NCBI GenBank assembly: GCA_038741495.1
Contig: JAVYKX010000001.1
Location: 118,918-182,917, forward strand
Direction: 5' to 3'
DNA length: 64,000 nt
Origin: Thermofilum sp.
Lineage (GTDB): Archaea > Thermoproteota > Thermoprotei > Thermofilales > Thermofilaceae
Shown here: positions 49,140-56,948 of the stretch, one piece after another
Position numbering within the stretch: position 1 is the stretch's first letter
Layout of the letters: every line of letters begins with the position of its first letter
The notes under the pieces: model-generated
Seen by the model: the letters and a program-made list of their open reading frames with translations, nothing else
Told to the model about the DNA's origin: nothing
Databases searched by the model: none
Made by a program: the position numbers and the translations under genes

Positions 49140-49607
49140 GTGAGCTCGAGGGAGTATCCAGCACACGCTGTAGCAGCGGTAGCTGCAGTCGTGCTTAAGG
49201 ATCGAAAGCTCCTAGTCATCAGGAGAGCGCACCCTCCCGGAGAGGGCTTGTGGGCTATCCCCGGAGGCGTTATCGAGGCCGGCGAGAGGGTTCTCGACGC
49301 GGCTAAAAGAGAGCTGGCCGAGGAGACGGGCTTGACCGGGGAGCCCGACGGGATCCTCGGGCTGACCCAGGTCATCAGGAGAGACGAGAGCGGAGCAGTC
49401 AGGTGGCACTACTTGATCGTGCTGGTGAGCTTTAACCCTGAAACGCTGAGAGGTGTGCTGAAGCCGAGCGGGGATGCTGCCGACGCCATGTGGCTCCCGC
49501 TGGAGGAGCTGCTTTCCCGGAGCGATGTGGCGGTAACGACGAGAGCCGTAGCCGAGCTGCTAGCCAGAAGTGGGAGCAAGCTGTCCTTATCGCACGTTAT
49601 AGGCTGA
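49140..49607 (+). CDS. Nudix hydrolase
   Basis: Hydrolyses nucleoside diphosphate-X compounds such as ADP-ribose or dNTPs. The Nudix box GGVIEAGERVLDAAKRELAEETGL is complete, with the expected Gly, Arg and Glu metal-binding residues at about 40-62. It has 155 residues. GTG 49140 is set by the TATA box; earlier codons would overlap the divergent HAD gene. It converges on threonine synthase with an 11-nt overlap. Exact substrate unknown. Confidence 0.9.
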   Translation: MSSREYPAHAVAAVAAVVLKDRKLLVIRRAHPPGEGLWAIPGGVIEAGERVLDAAKRELAEETGLTGEPDGILGLTQVIRRDESGAVRWHYLIVLVSFNPETLRGVLKPSGDAADAMWLPLEELLSRSDVAVTTRAVAELLARSGSKLSLSHVIG

Positions 49608-50706
49608 GCAGCTGCGAAAGCTTCTCAAGAGTCTTTAAGCCCGAGCCCGTCAGAGGCACGAGGACCCTCTCCCCTCTATCTAGAGCCCCTCCCTCGGAGA
49701 GCTCCGTGAGAGCTGGGAGGACGACGGCTGAGGTTGGCTCGACCAGAAAGCCCATCCTCGCGAACACCTTCAGGGCGCCTGGAATGCTCGAGTTCCTCAC
49801 AATGACCACATCGCCGCCGCTCTCCCTGATGGCGCTCGCGACCTGCTTTAAGCGTGGCGGGGCCGGTACGGCGATACCGTCGGCTAGAACCTCTCTGGAC
49901 TCGGGCACCCAGTCGCGCCCGTAGAGCTCCCTGAAGAGGGGCGCGTTGTTCTCTGCCTGCACGGCGTAGAGCCTGGGGGGCTTTCCCGCAACGCCGCTTC
50001 CCGCCAGCTCCTGGAACCCTCTCCACACCCCGAGGAGAAGGCTTCCACTGCCCACCGGCAGGACCACGGCATCCACGTCACCGATCTCTTCGAATACCTC
50101 GAAGGCGAGGGTTTTGCAACCTTCGAGGAAGAAGGGGCTCCAGAGGTGACCCGCGTAGAATCCACCTCGGTCGCTCTGTGCAGCCTGCGCGGCAGCTTCG
50201 CGGCTCTCAACTTCGACGAGCTCGGCGCCGTAAGCTCTGACCAGCAGCTTTTTCCCGACGGGAGCGGAGCGGGGAGCGTACACCCTGCAGCTCAAGCCGG
50301 CCGCGGAAGCGTAGGCCGCGAGGCTCAGCCCTGCGTTACCCGACGAGTCCGTAACCACCTTCTCCACTTTAAGGCTCTTCAGGTGCGTGACCACCACGCT
50401 GCTCCCGCGGTCCTTGAACGAGCCTGTGGGGTTCAGGTACTCTAGCTTAAAGAAAACTCTCAAACCTCTAACCTCTTTTTCGAGTACAGGCGTCCCGCCC
50501 TCCCCTAAGCTGAGAAAGGCACCAGAGTCCACGGGGAGCGAGCGGTGGTACCGCCATACTCCTCTTCTTTCGGGGTCGGGCTCGAACACCTGTTGCCCGC
50601 AAACAATGTCGAGCACGCCGCCGCAGCCGCACCTCCAGACGGGCTCCTGGATCTCGTACTCGGATCCGCAGGCTTGGCACTTCAGCTTGCACTTCCGTTC
50701 CGTCAT
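49597..50706 (-). CDS. thrC: threonine synthase-like PLP enzyme
   Basis: Converts O-phosphohomoserine to threonine. It has 369 residues, with an N-terminal zinc ribbon (CKLKCQACG and CGCGG) as in archaeal-type ThrC. The PLP Lys is in NPTGSFKDRG, the phosphate loop is PVGSGSL, and the substrate loop is TDSSGNAGLS. Its ATG follows the ParA-like gene's stop with no gap, so the two share a transcript. Related cysteate or diaminopropionate-type enzymes share the fold, but threonine synthase fits best. Confidence 0.85.
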   Translation of the reverse strand: MTERKCKLKCQACGSEYEIQEPVWRCGCGGVLDIVCGQQVFEPDPERRGVWRYHRSLPVDSGAFLSLGEGGTPVLEKEVRGLRVFFKLEYLNPTGSFKDRGSSVVVTHLKSLKVEKVVTDSSGNAGLSLAAYASAAGLSCRVYAPRSAPVGKKLLVRAYGAELVEVESREAAAQAAQSDRGGFYAGHLWSPFFLEGCKTLAFEVFEEIGDVDAVVLPVGSGSLLLGVWRGFQELAGSGVAGKPPRLYAVQAENNAPLFRELYGRDWVPESREVLADGIAVPAPPRLKQVASAIRESGGDVVIVRNSSIPGALKVFARMGFLVEPTSAVVLPALTELSEGGALDRGERVLVPLTGSGLKTLEKLSQLLSL

Positions 50707-51606
50707 CTACCTGCTGATGTGCTTGAAGATGTCTGATAAAGCTTCCTCGAGAGACTTCCTAGACTCTTTCTCCAATTCTTTCAGCTCCAGCCGCGAAATT
50801 TCGGCGGAGAGAGGGATGAGCGATCTCGATACATTTATCAGATTCTCTAGAGTGTCCACGTAGCTTCTCAGATCCGATGTGCGCTCGTCCTGCTTCGAGC
50901 GCGCCGAGGCGACTCCTCTGAAACCTTTAGCTAGTAGAGCGTCGGCCTCGCGGCTTCTGCGGACGAGGTTGAATACGCCCATGAACCTGCCGAGGAACTC
51001 GCCGGTGCTCAGGCCGAAATCGCTCGAATAGTCCATGAGCCTTCTGAGCATTCTCGTGGTTCTCCTGAAGTCGACGAGAGAGGGTCTCAGCACGACAACG
51101 TACCTGCTCGCCGCGTACAGGCTTAAGACAGTGTACCTCATGTCGAAGAAAGGTGCGCTGTCGAAGATCACGTACTCGTACCGGGTGTAGACCCCGCTCC
51201 TATCCATCAGCTTCCTGAAGCGGGGGCCAGGGTTACCAGGCCTCCAGAGCTCATCCACCACGAGGTCGAGTTCCTCGCCGGGGACGAGGATGTTTAACCA
51301 GTACTCACCACCGTGCTTTACCTTAGTCACGAAGTCTTCGATGTTCGCCGAGGCTACACCTCTCGTGAAAAAGCTCCTGTACAGCTCGACCAGGCTTCTC
51401 TTTTCGTCAACGCTCTGCTGGTACTCTTCCTCTCTCATCAGGGAAAGGCTGAGCCCAGCTGTCGGGTCCAAGTCTACCAAGAGAAGCCGCGGAGACGTGA
51501 CCTGCTTACTTTCAAGGAGCCACATCGCTAGATAGGCGGAGAGAGTCGTCTTGCCGACGCCTCCCGACGCCGAGATAAAGGATACCGTCTTAGCACTCGA
51601 CGACAT
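50707..51606 (-). CDS. ParA/MinD-like P-loop ATPase with altered Walker A
   Basis: 299 residues. P-loop SASGGVGKTT at about 12-21: the signature Lys of the deviant Walker A (KGGxGKT) is replaced by Ser14, while the second Lys is kept. LLVDLDPTAG and FDSAPFFD supply the Walker A' and B Asp residues. A C-terminal helical region follows. Without the signature Lys, the usual ParA dimer trans-activation may be lost. ATG 51606 overlaps the nuclease-like gene by 17 nt, and threonine synthase follows directly. Confidence 0.75.
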   Translation of the reverse strand: MSSSAKTVSFISASGGVGKTTLSAYLAMWLLESKQVTSPRLLLVDLDPTAGLSLSLMREEEYQQSVDEKRSLVELYRSFFTRGVASANIEDFVTKVKHGGEYWLNILVPGEELDLVVDELWRPGNPGPRFRKLMDRSGVYTRYEYVIFDSAPFFDMRYTVLSLYAASRYVVVLRPSLVDFRRTTRMLRRLMDYSSDFGLSTGEFLGRFMGVFNLVRRSREADALLAKGFRGVASARSKQDERTSDLRSYVDTLENLINVSRSLIPLSAEISRLELKELEKESRKSLEEALSDIFKHISR

Positions 51607-51979
51607 GCAGCCCGCTCACCTCCGAGAAGACGAGTGCGGGCACGCCTACCGCAGCGCACAGCTTCCTCATGGACTGCAGGTAATCGTCAGCTATCGCCTT
51701 CACCACGTGAAGGACAGCGACTCTCTCTAGGCCTGCCACGTGCTTCAGAGCGAGAGCCTGGTCGAACCCCTCGTAGAACCTTGAGGGGTAGAGCTTCACC
51801 TCGATGGCTTCACCCTCCCGGAGCAGGTCCGCTTCAACTCCGTTTACGATAACGCAGGCACTTGCGGGCAGGTGGCTCGCAAGCAGCTTGCAGAACTCCC
51901 TCTCGCTGGATGAGCTGCGCAGTAGCTTGCCGAGAACCTCTTTCTTTGCGAGAACTTTCAATTCCTCTATCAGCTTCAC
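51590..51979 (-). CDS. PD-(D/E)XK-like nuclease-fold protein
   Basis: 129 residues. NGVEADLL and, about ten residues on, AIEVKLYPS form an E/D ... ExK pattern of the restriction-endonuclease-like fold, followed by an YEGFDQALALK helix common in such proteins. GTG 51979 is favoured because an AT-rich element lies at 52006-52020; TTG 52003 is an alternative. It overlaps the ParA-like gene by 17 nt, so the two products probably cooperate. Activity is inferred only from the motif. Confidence 0.6.
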   Translation of the reverse strand: MKLIEELKVLAKKEVLGKLLRSSSSEREFCKLLASHLPASACVIVNGVEADLLREGEAIEVKLYPSRFYEGFDQALALKHVAGLERVAVLHVVKAIADDYLQSMRKLCAAVGVPALVFSEVSGLHVVEC

Positions 51980-52105
51980 GCGCCTCGTTAAACTATTACG
52001 CAAATGCGTTTAAATTTTTTCAGACAACCCGGTTTGAAACACCGTTAAGCTCGAGTAAAGAAGTTAGCTTTAAGAGCTCTGCTGCGCAGACCTACCGGGG
52101 CAGCT

Positions 52106-52804
52106 TTGCCCCTGCTGCTTCACGCGCCGAGGCTAAGGCTCGCTCGGGTGAGGCTGGCCGAAGTGCTGCTCGAGCTGGAGGGTGCGGAGAGGGTAGCTCT
52201 ACCCTACCCCAGCGACCTCGAGAGGGTGCTGAACCTCTACGCTCAAGGGCTGGTCGGCTGGAGGAGAGTTGTGGAAGAGGCTCGGGAGAGGATGCCCGGA
52301 TACTTCCGTAGCTGGTTGTGGAGCGAGGAGCCTCTCCTCAGAGCACTTCCCCTACTCGGAGCGAAAGTTAGGTGCTACATGCCTTCCAGCAAGGATTACT
52401 TCAGCAGAGCGTCAGAGCTAGCGGTGCTAGCTTTCCGAGTTCGCGTCACGGGTAAGGTAGACATAGAGGAGTGGAGGAAGCTTCTTGGGAGTGGCGCGGC
52501 AGCGCCGCCGGCCGAACACGTAGTTGTCGCGAGCTGGCCTCCGGGCGGGGGGCTGGGCGTGGATGTCTGGAGGCTACCTTACCCTCCTAGCGAGGTTCTC
52601 TCTAGCAGTAACCTTTCCGAGGAGGCTGTGAGGGAGTACGTGGACTACGTGTTCACGTACATCGTGCACTCCAAGAACATCGATGAAGCGTACCTCAGGT
52701 GGCTTGAGGAAAGGAAGGGTTTGAGGGTGCCCGAGCTCTGGAAGCTTCTTGAGATGAGTTACCGAAGATCGAAGGAGTTAAATTCAGGAGCGGAGCAGGT
52801 GTAG
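52106..52804 (+). CDS. hypothetical 232-residue protein
   Basis: A soluble alpha/beta protein with Pro-rich loops. Segments such as RMPGYFRSWLW and WRLPYPPSEVL give no known signature. It starts at TTG 52106, with an AT-rich stretch at 52060-52075 that may hold the promoter. It ends nine bases before the rhomboid gene in the same direction. It could be co-expressed with it, but no function is evident. Confidence 0.55.
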   Translation: MPLLLHAPRLRLARVRLAEVLLELEGAERVALPYPSDLERVLNLYAQGLVGWRRVVEEARERMPGYFRSWLWSEEPLLRALPLLGAKVRCYMPSSKDYFSRASELAVLAFRVRVTGKVDIEEWRKLLGSGAAAPPAEHVVVASWPPGGGLGVDVWRLPYPPSEVLSSSNLSEEAVREYVDYVFTYIVHSKNIDEAYLRWLEERKGLRVPELWKLLEMSYRRSKELNSGAEQV

Positions 52805-52813
52805 CTGAGAGAG

Positions 52814-54148
52814 ATGGTCTACGGGTATCCCTCGGGCTTCGAGGAAGTTGAGCACAGGAGGTCTCTCGTAACGGTGGCGCTGATCCTGGTTAATGTCGCC
52901 GTGTACCTAGCTACTTCGTGGAGGAATGGTTTCACAGCGATCAGCGAGGAGTGGCTGCAGGCGGGCGCCTTCGTTCCCGCGCTGCTGAGCCAGCCGGACC
53001 AGTGGTACAGGCTTTTCACCTCGATGTTTCTCCACGCGAACCTCCTCCACATATTTTTCAACATGCTGTTTCTCTACTTCTTCGGGAAGCATGTTGAGAG
53101 GGTGCTGGGCCCCGCTAACTACCTCGCGCTCTATATGGCTAGCGGACTTCTCGCGGAGGTATTCCACACAGCATTTCTACCTCTCGAGGGTGAAACCTCG
53201 GCTTTCATCCCGGCGCTGGGAGCGTCTGGAGCGATCAGCGGCGTGTTGGGCGCTTACCTCTTAATGTTCCCAGGGACTAAGCTCTCGATGTGTGTTTTCT
53301 ACTTCTTCATCCCGATCTGCTTCACGACTAGAGCTTACGCTTACCTGATTTTCTGGTTCGCCACACAGGTGCTTCAAGGGTACCTTGGCGCGAGCCTGGG
53401 GGTGGCGGTTTTTGCGCACGCAGGAGGGTTCATCGGCGGCTTGGCTCTCTTACCGCTGCTCCTCAGGAGCGAGCGGGTGGAGGCGCTTAGGGTGTACGCT
53501 TCCCTCCGCAGGTTCTTCTTCGACGTCTTCTTCGTGAAGCCGGGGCTAAGCTCTTTCGCCAAGGCGGTGCTCACCGCCCTCCTCCTTAGCGTGGCGGCCG
53601 GAGCCGTCTACTCCGCTTCGGCGGCTAGCAGTGCGCGAACCGTTTCGAAGGTCTTAGGGGTGAGTGTCAGCTACCAGGACGTCGTCGAGAGCGAGAGCGT
53701 GATCGTGCAGCTTAGCGACGGCTCGGTGAGCTTCACGCCGATCACCAGCAGCGGTGTCAGGGTAGTGGTGAACAGGCTGAGCGCCATGAACCTTCTCTTT
53801 GACGAGAAGTACGCAGGCAGGACAGTCAGTGTCGACGAGTCGCGGAGAGTGCGGGTTCAGGGCGTCCCCGTCCAGGTGCAGCTGAAGGCGCAGCTATCCT
53901 ACGATGAGTGGGGGCTGCTGACCAGCGGTAGAGGCTCCATGGTCACCGACGTCCTGCAGTGCAGTTACTACGGCTGCGTAGTCGGTGAGAGGCAGGCTTT
54001 CTCCTTCGAGGCGACGACGGAGAAATCCTGGGTGGGCTACGAGGGTATACCTGTTGTCGAGCTCTCTGTAGTATCGCTCGCGGTGTGCTTAGCAGCGATC
54101 CTCGCTGTAGCTAGGGCGGAGCACTACGAGATAGCTCCCTCTTCCTGA
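52814..54148 (+). CDS. rhomboid-family intramembrane serine protease with C-terminal extension
   Basis: 444 residues. The rhomboid core has RLFTSMFLHANLLHIFFNM, the catalytic Ser in GASGAISG at about 135-142, and the catalytic His in FAHAGGFIGG near 200. A seventh span near 250 is followed by an extracytoplasmic domain of about 150 residues with a Cys pair (LQCSYYGCVV) and a final membrane span. The extension is unusual for archaeal rhomboids and may recruit substrates. Its end overlaps the convergent THUMP-like gene by 38 nt. Confidence 0.88.
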   Translation: MVYGYPSGFEEVEHRRSLVTVALILVNVAVYLATSWRNGFTAISEEWLQAGAFVPALLSQPDQWYRLFTSMFLHANLLHIFFNMLFLYFFGKHVERVLGPANYLALYMASGLLAEVFHTAFLPLEGETSAFIPALGASGAISGVLGAYLLMFPGTKLSMCVFYFFIPICFTTRAYAYLIFWFATQVLQGYLGASLGVAVFAHAGGFIGGLALLPLLLRSERVEALRVYASLRRFFFDVFFVKPGLSSFAKAVLTALLLSVAAGAVYSASAASSARTVSKVLGVSVSYQDVVESESVIVQLSDGSVSFTPITSSGVRVVVNRLSAMNLLFDEKYAGRTVSVDESRRVRVQGVPVQVQLKAQLSYDEWGLLTSGRGSMVTDVLQCSYYGCVVGERQAFSFEATTEKSWVGYEGIPVVELSVVSLAVCLAAILAVARAEHYEIAPSS

Positions 54149-54599
54149 GCTGGAGGAGAGCGGAAACCGTCACTTTGCTGTCTCTCTCTTCGACTGCGAT
54201 GAGCCACCCCTTCTCGTCTACGAGACCCTCATCGAGCAGCGCCTTCTTGATGGCTGTGAAGTACTCCTGAGACCATCCTATCCGCGAGCTCAGCCGAACG
54301 CGGATTTTCCTCACCTTCAGCCCGGAGTCGGCAAGCACTCTCGGCAGTTCTCGCGCAAGCTCGCCCGCGGGCAGCGGGTCGAAGGCCGCCAGAACGTAAC
54401 GCACAGCTATGAGGTTTCTGATCGGGAAGGTATGCAGGAGCTTCCGGAGATCCTCGAGGTGGAGAGAGGTTTCAATGCAGATGTTCCAGCCGCACAGGGT
54501 GCCTTTCACATCATGGTCGTACGGAAAGAGCGCGTCGAGCAGGTCTCGGAGGACCGCTCTCTCGTGCCCTCTCTCCGCTGTCGCTACGACGAGGGGCAT
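54111..54599 (-). CDS. THUMP-like domain protein, tentative
   Basis: 162 residues from ATG 54599. The pattern VVATAERGHERAVLRDLLD, later GTLCGWNICIET and a Leu-rich helix before YVLAAFDP, recalls THUMP RNA-binding domains as in Tan1-like proteins, but conservation is weak. ATG overlaps the upstream enolase-superfamily stop as ATGA, so it belongs to that operon. An RNA-modification role would not fit its neighbours, so the call is tentative. Confidence 0.4.
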   Translation of the reverse strand: MPLVVATAERGHERAVLRDLLDALFPYDHDVKGTLCGWNICIETSLHLEDLRKLLHTFPIRNLIAVRYVLAAFDPLPAGELARELPRVLADSGLKVRKIRVRLSSRIGWSQEYFTAIKKALLDEGLVDEKGWLIAVEERDSKVTVSALLQLRKRELSRSAPP

Positions 54600-55708
54600 C
54601 AGGTTACCGCCCACCTCTCCCTCAAGAACTTCTCCACGACCTCTTCGCGCACTTCTACCCCCAGCCCCGGCTTCTCCGGTACCTCGATGGTCCCTCTCGG
54701 CGTGAGGGTCCAGGGGGGATCTACGATGTCCTCTCTCCAGTACCTGCTGCTGGCTGAGATATCGTTCGGGTAGTTAACTGAGGGGTGTGAGGCGAGAGCG
54801 ACGAGAAAGGCCCGCCCGATCCCTGTTTCGAGCATGCCGCCGATCCACGCTCCGAGCCCGAGTCCCGGCACTGCGTCAAGCATTCTCTTAGCTTCGAGGA
54901 CTCCCCCCACGCGGGCAGGCTTGATGTTCACAACCTCGGCGGATCCTATCATGGATGCGAGCACCATGTCGTGGAGGTTCTTGATGCTCTCGTCCAGGCA
55001 CACCGGCGTGGAGAGCTTCCTCGAGAGGATCGAGTGCTCGACCAGGTCGTCGTACGCCAGCGGCTGCTCGATCATCAGTAGATCGTACTTGTCGAGCTTT
55101 CTCAGCGTCGGCAGGTGCTCGAGCCTGTAAGCCCCGTTGGCGTCGACCTGCAGCGTAATATCCCCGAACTCCCTCCTCACAGCTTCAACGAGCTTAACGT
55201 CCATCCCTGGCTCGATTTTCAGCTTGATCCTGGCGTACCCCTCCTCAAGCCTGAAGGATACCTCTCTGAGCAGCTCGTCCACCGTGGGCTTCAGCCCGAT
55301 GCTCACACCGGAGACGATCTCCCTGCGTTTACCTCCGAGGATCTCCCTAAGAGGCTTACGCGTTACGCGGGAGTGAAGGCAGAGCAGGGCCTCCTCTAGA
55401 GCAGCTTTAGCCATAGGGTAGCCCCTTACGCTCGCCACAATCCGGTGGAAGTCGCTGGGTTCCTCGATCCTCTCCTTCAGCACAGCTGGTGCGAGAAACT
55501 GGCGCAGGATAAGCAGGTCAACCTCGTAAGTCTCGTAACTGTACCAGGGCCCCCACTCGCTTACCAGCTCGCCCCACCCCTCCTCTCCCCCCTTCTCCTC
55601 GACGCGGACGAGAACTACGGGCCTCGCTCTAAGGGAGCCGAAGCTGGTTCTGAACTCGCTGCTCAGCTCCATCTCGAGCAGGAGCAGCTCCACTTTCCTT
55701 ATCTCCAC
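54599..55708 (-). CDS. enolase-superfamily racemase/synthase (MenC/N-succinylamino-acid racemase type)
   Basis: 369 residues. The muconate-lactonizing subgroup catalytic set is complete: KxK in ARIKLKIEPG (about 160), Asp in QVDANG, Glu in IEQPLA, Asp in CLDESI, and Lys in NIKPARVGG (about 262). It most resembles o-succinylbenzoate synthase and N-acyl/N-succinylamino-acid racemase. The neighbouring acyltransferase gene overlaps its start by ten bases, a pairing known from the bacterial N-succinylamino-acid racemase pathway converting D- to L-amino acids. No menaquinone genes are near. Confidence 0.8.
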   Translation of the reverse strand: MEIRKVELLLLEMELSSEFRTSFGSLRARPVVLVRVEEKGGEEGWGELVSEWGPWYSYETYEVDLLILRQFLAPAVLKERIEEPSDFHRIVASVRGYPMAKAALEEALLCLHSRVTRKPLREILGGKRREIVSGVSIGLKPTVDELLREVSFRLEEGYARIKLKIEPGMDVKLVEAVRREFGDITLQVDANGAYRLEHLPTLRKLDKYDLLMIEQPLAYDDLVEHSILSRKLSTPVCLDESIKNLHDMVLASMIGSAEVVNIKPARVGGVLEAKRMLDAVPGLGLGAWIGGMLETGIGRAFLVALASHPSVNYPNDISASSRYWREDIVDPPWTLTPRGTIEVPEKPGLGVEVREEVVEKFLRERWAVT

Positions 55709-56598
55709 GGGTACTCCCCCGAGAGGGCTTCTTCGAGCTTCGTGCGCCAGAGGAGGTAGAAGTTCCTCCTCTCCCCTCCCTCCACGAGCGGCACGTGCTC
55801 AACCACTAAGTATCCGCGCGCCAGGTAGAAGCCGAGAGCTCTGCGCAGAGCCAGCTTCCAGGCGAGAGCTGCCTCCATGCTTCTGGCTTTCAGCTCGTTG
55901 ATGTCGCCGGGGAACTCCACGAGCACGAGGTCCCTGCTTTCGTCCAGGTTGGGGTCGCTGGGCAGCCGGAGCCCCTCGGACGGCTTGCTCTCTAGGGCTA
56001 GGTGGGCGAGGGGGGCGACTCTGCTGTAGCTTGGAGGCTGGTCTCTACCCGAAAGCCTGTTTTCGACGCGGGGGCTATCCACCCACCACTCGACCTTCAG
56101 TCGGTCAGTCGGGAGGCCCACGTTCAGGGAGTCTCTAATCTCGCCGTAGTAGTTCTCGAGGAAGCTCCTGCTGATCACCCCCAGCTTGCCGAAGTTGAAC
56201 CTCGCGTTTAAGCCTTGGCAGTGGTCGAATGTCCACTTCACGAGCCTGTACCCTCTCCTCAGCGCCCACTCTCTCTGCATTAGCTTGAGCTGAAGGGCGA
56301 TGTTCTTTCCGCGATACTCCCTCCTGACCCCGACCATGTGCGAGTACAAGTAGTAGCCGCGCTCTTCGCTATAACCGATGAAGCCGAAGGCGAAGCCGAC
56401 GACTCGCCTACAGCTCACCGCGAGCGCCAGAAACCCGCCGTTGTCGATGACCGCTTTAAGTAGGTGCGCGGGCACAGCCTCCGTATAGTCAGGCATACCC
56501 CAAGCGTCCCTCATGACGTCCATAGCTTCACGGAGAAGCTCGGGGCTGTCGCTCACCACGAACTTCACTTCCTCCGCGCATCCCCCCTCCCTGGTCAC
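55699..56598 (-). CDS. GNAT-family acyltransferase, COG3375-like
   Basis: 299 residues. VGVRREYRGKNIALQLKL is the CoA-binding motif A. WTFDHCQGLNARFNFGKLG and YYGEIRDSLNVGLPTDRLKVEWW are hallmarks of the COG3375 acyltransferases that occur beside N-succinylamino-acid racemases. Expected reaction: succinyl transfer from succinyl-CoA to amino acids, especially D-forms. GTG 56598 is about 31 nt below a minus-strand TATA-like GTTAATAA near 56625-56632; TTG 56619 and GTG 56568 are alternatives. It is the first gene of this operon. Confidence 0.75.
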   Translation of the reverse strand: MTREGGCAEEVKFVVSDSPELLREAMDVMRDAWGMPDYTEAVPAHLLKAVIDNGGFLALAVSCRRVVGFAFGFIGYSEERGYYLYSHMVGVRREYRGKNIALQLKLMQREWALRRGYRLVKWTFDHCQGLNARFNFGKLGVISRSFLENYYGEIRDSLNVGLPTDRLKVEWWVDSPRVENRLSGRDQPPSYSRVAPLAHLALESKPSEGLRLPSDPNLDESRDLVLVEFPGDINELKARSMEAALAWKLALRRALGFYLARGYLVVEHVPLVEGGERRNFYLLWRTKLEEALSGEYPWR

Positions 56599-56730
56599 GT
56601 CTTGGATCTTCTGAAGCAAGCTTATTAACGCTGCACTGCTCTCAGCAGGCTCCAGGCTGCTAGGGCCTTTTCCCCGCCCGCTCCTGGCGTGTGCGCTCTC
56701 GCACCTGCTTCTTTCGCAGCGCGAGTCTTA

Positions 56731-56741
56731 AGGTTAATAAG
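56731..56741 (+). promoter_or_regulatory. TATA box of tRNA-Ser
   Basis: AGGTTAATAAG is centred about 26-28 nt upstream of the predicted transcript start beside the tRNA 5' end at 56767. Confidence 0.5.
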
Positions 56742-56766
56742 CAGCTGGTGGTAGTCAGACGTGAGC

Positions 56767-56872
56767 GCCGGGGTGGCCGAGCGGACCAAGGCGGTGGACA
56801 CTGCTCGCGGCCACACTTGAGATCCACTGCCCATCTCTGGGCGCCCGGGTTCAAATCCCGGCCCCGGCGCCA
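56767..56872 (+). tRNA. tRNA-Ser(TGA) with 17-nt intron
   Basis: A class II tRNA. The acceptor GCCGGGG (56767-56773) pairs with CCCCGGC, the discriminator is G, and CCA is encoded (56870-56872). The long variable arm pairs GCCCA with TGGGC. The T-loop TTCAAAT is flanked by CCGGG/CCCGG. The anticodon stem is GTGGA/TCCAC, with 24 rather than seven bases between. Removing 56800-56816 leaves the loop CTTGAGA with anticodon TGA. Discriminator G and class II fold support Ser rather than Leu. Confidence 0.93.
56800..56816 (+). other. tRNA intron at noncanonical position 32/33
   Basis: The 17-nt insert leaves C32 and T33 joined on removal. Exon GTGG pairs with intron CCAC as the four-base centre of a bulge-helix-bulge motif, with three-base bulges ACA and ACT carrying the cuts. 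The intron folds further through CTG/CGG. A canonical 37/38 intron would give anticodon CTG, incompatible with the class II fold. Confidence 0.75.
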
Positions 56873-56914
56873 CTTCGTGTTTGAGGGGGTTGGGCCGCGC
56901 TTCTCGAGGCGAAA

Positions 56915-56925
56915 AGGTATTTATG
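56915..56925 (+). promoter_or_regulatory. TATA box of the ribosomal protein operon
   Basis: GGTATTTATGC is centred about 28 nt upstream of ATG 56949, indicating a leaderless rps13 message. Confidence 0.6.
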
Positions 56926-56948
56926 CTCGGACGACCCGCTGTGCTCCG

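Noticed and set aside
56793-56827. tRNA read with a canonical 37/38 intron
   Set aside because: It would give anticodon CTG (Gln), which conflicts with the long variable arm and the lack of T at position 33.
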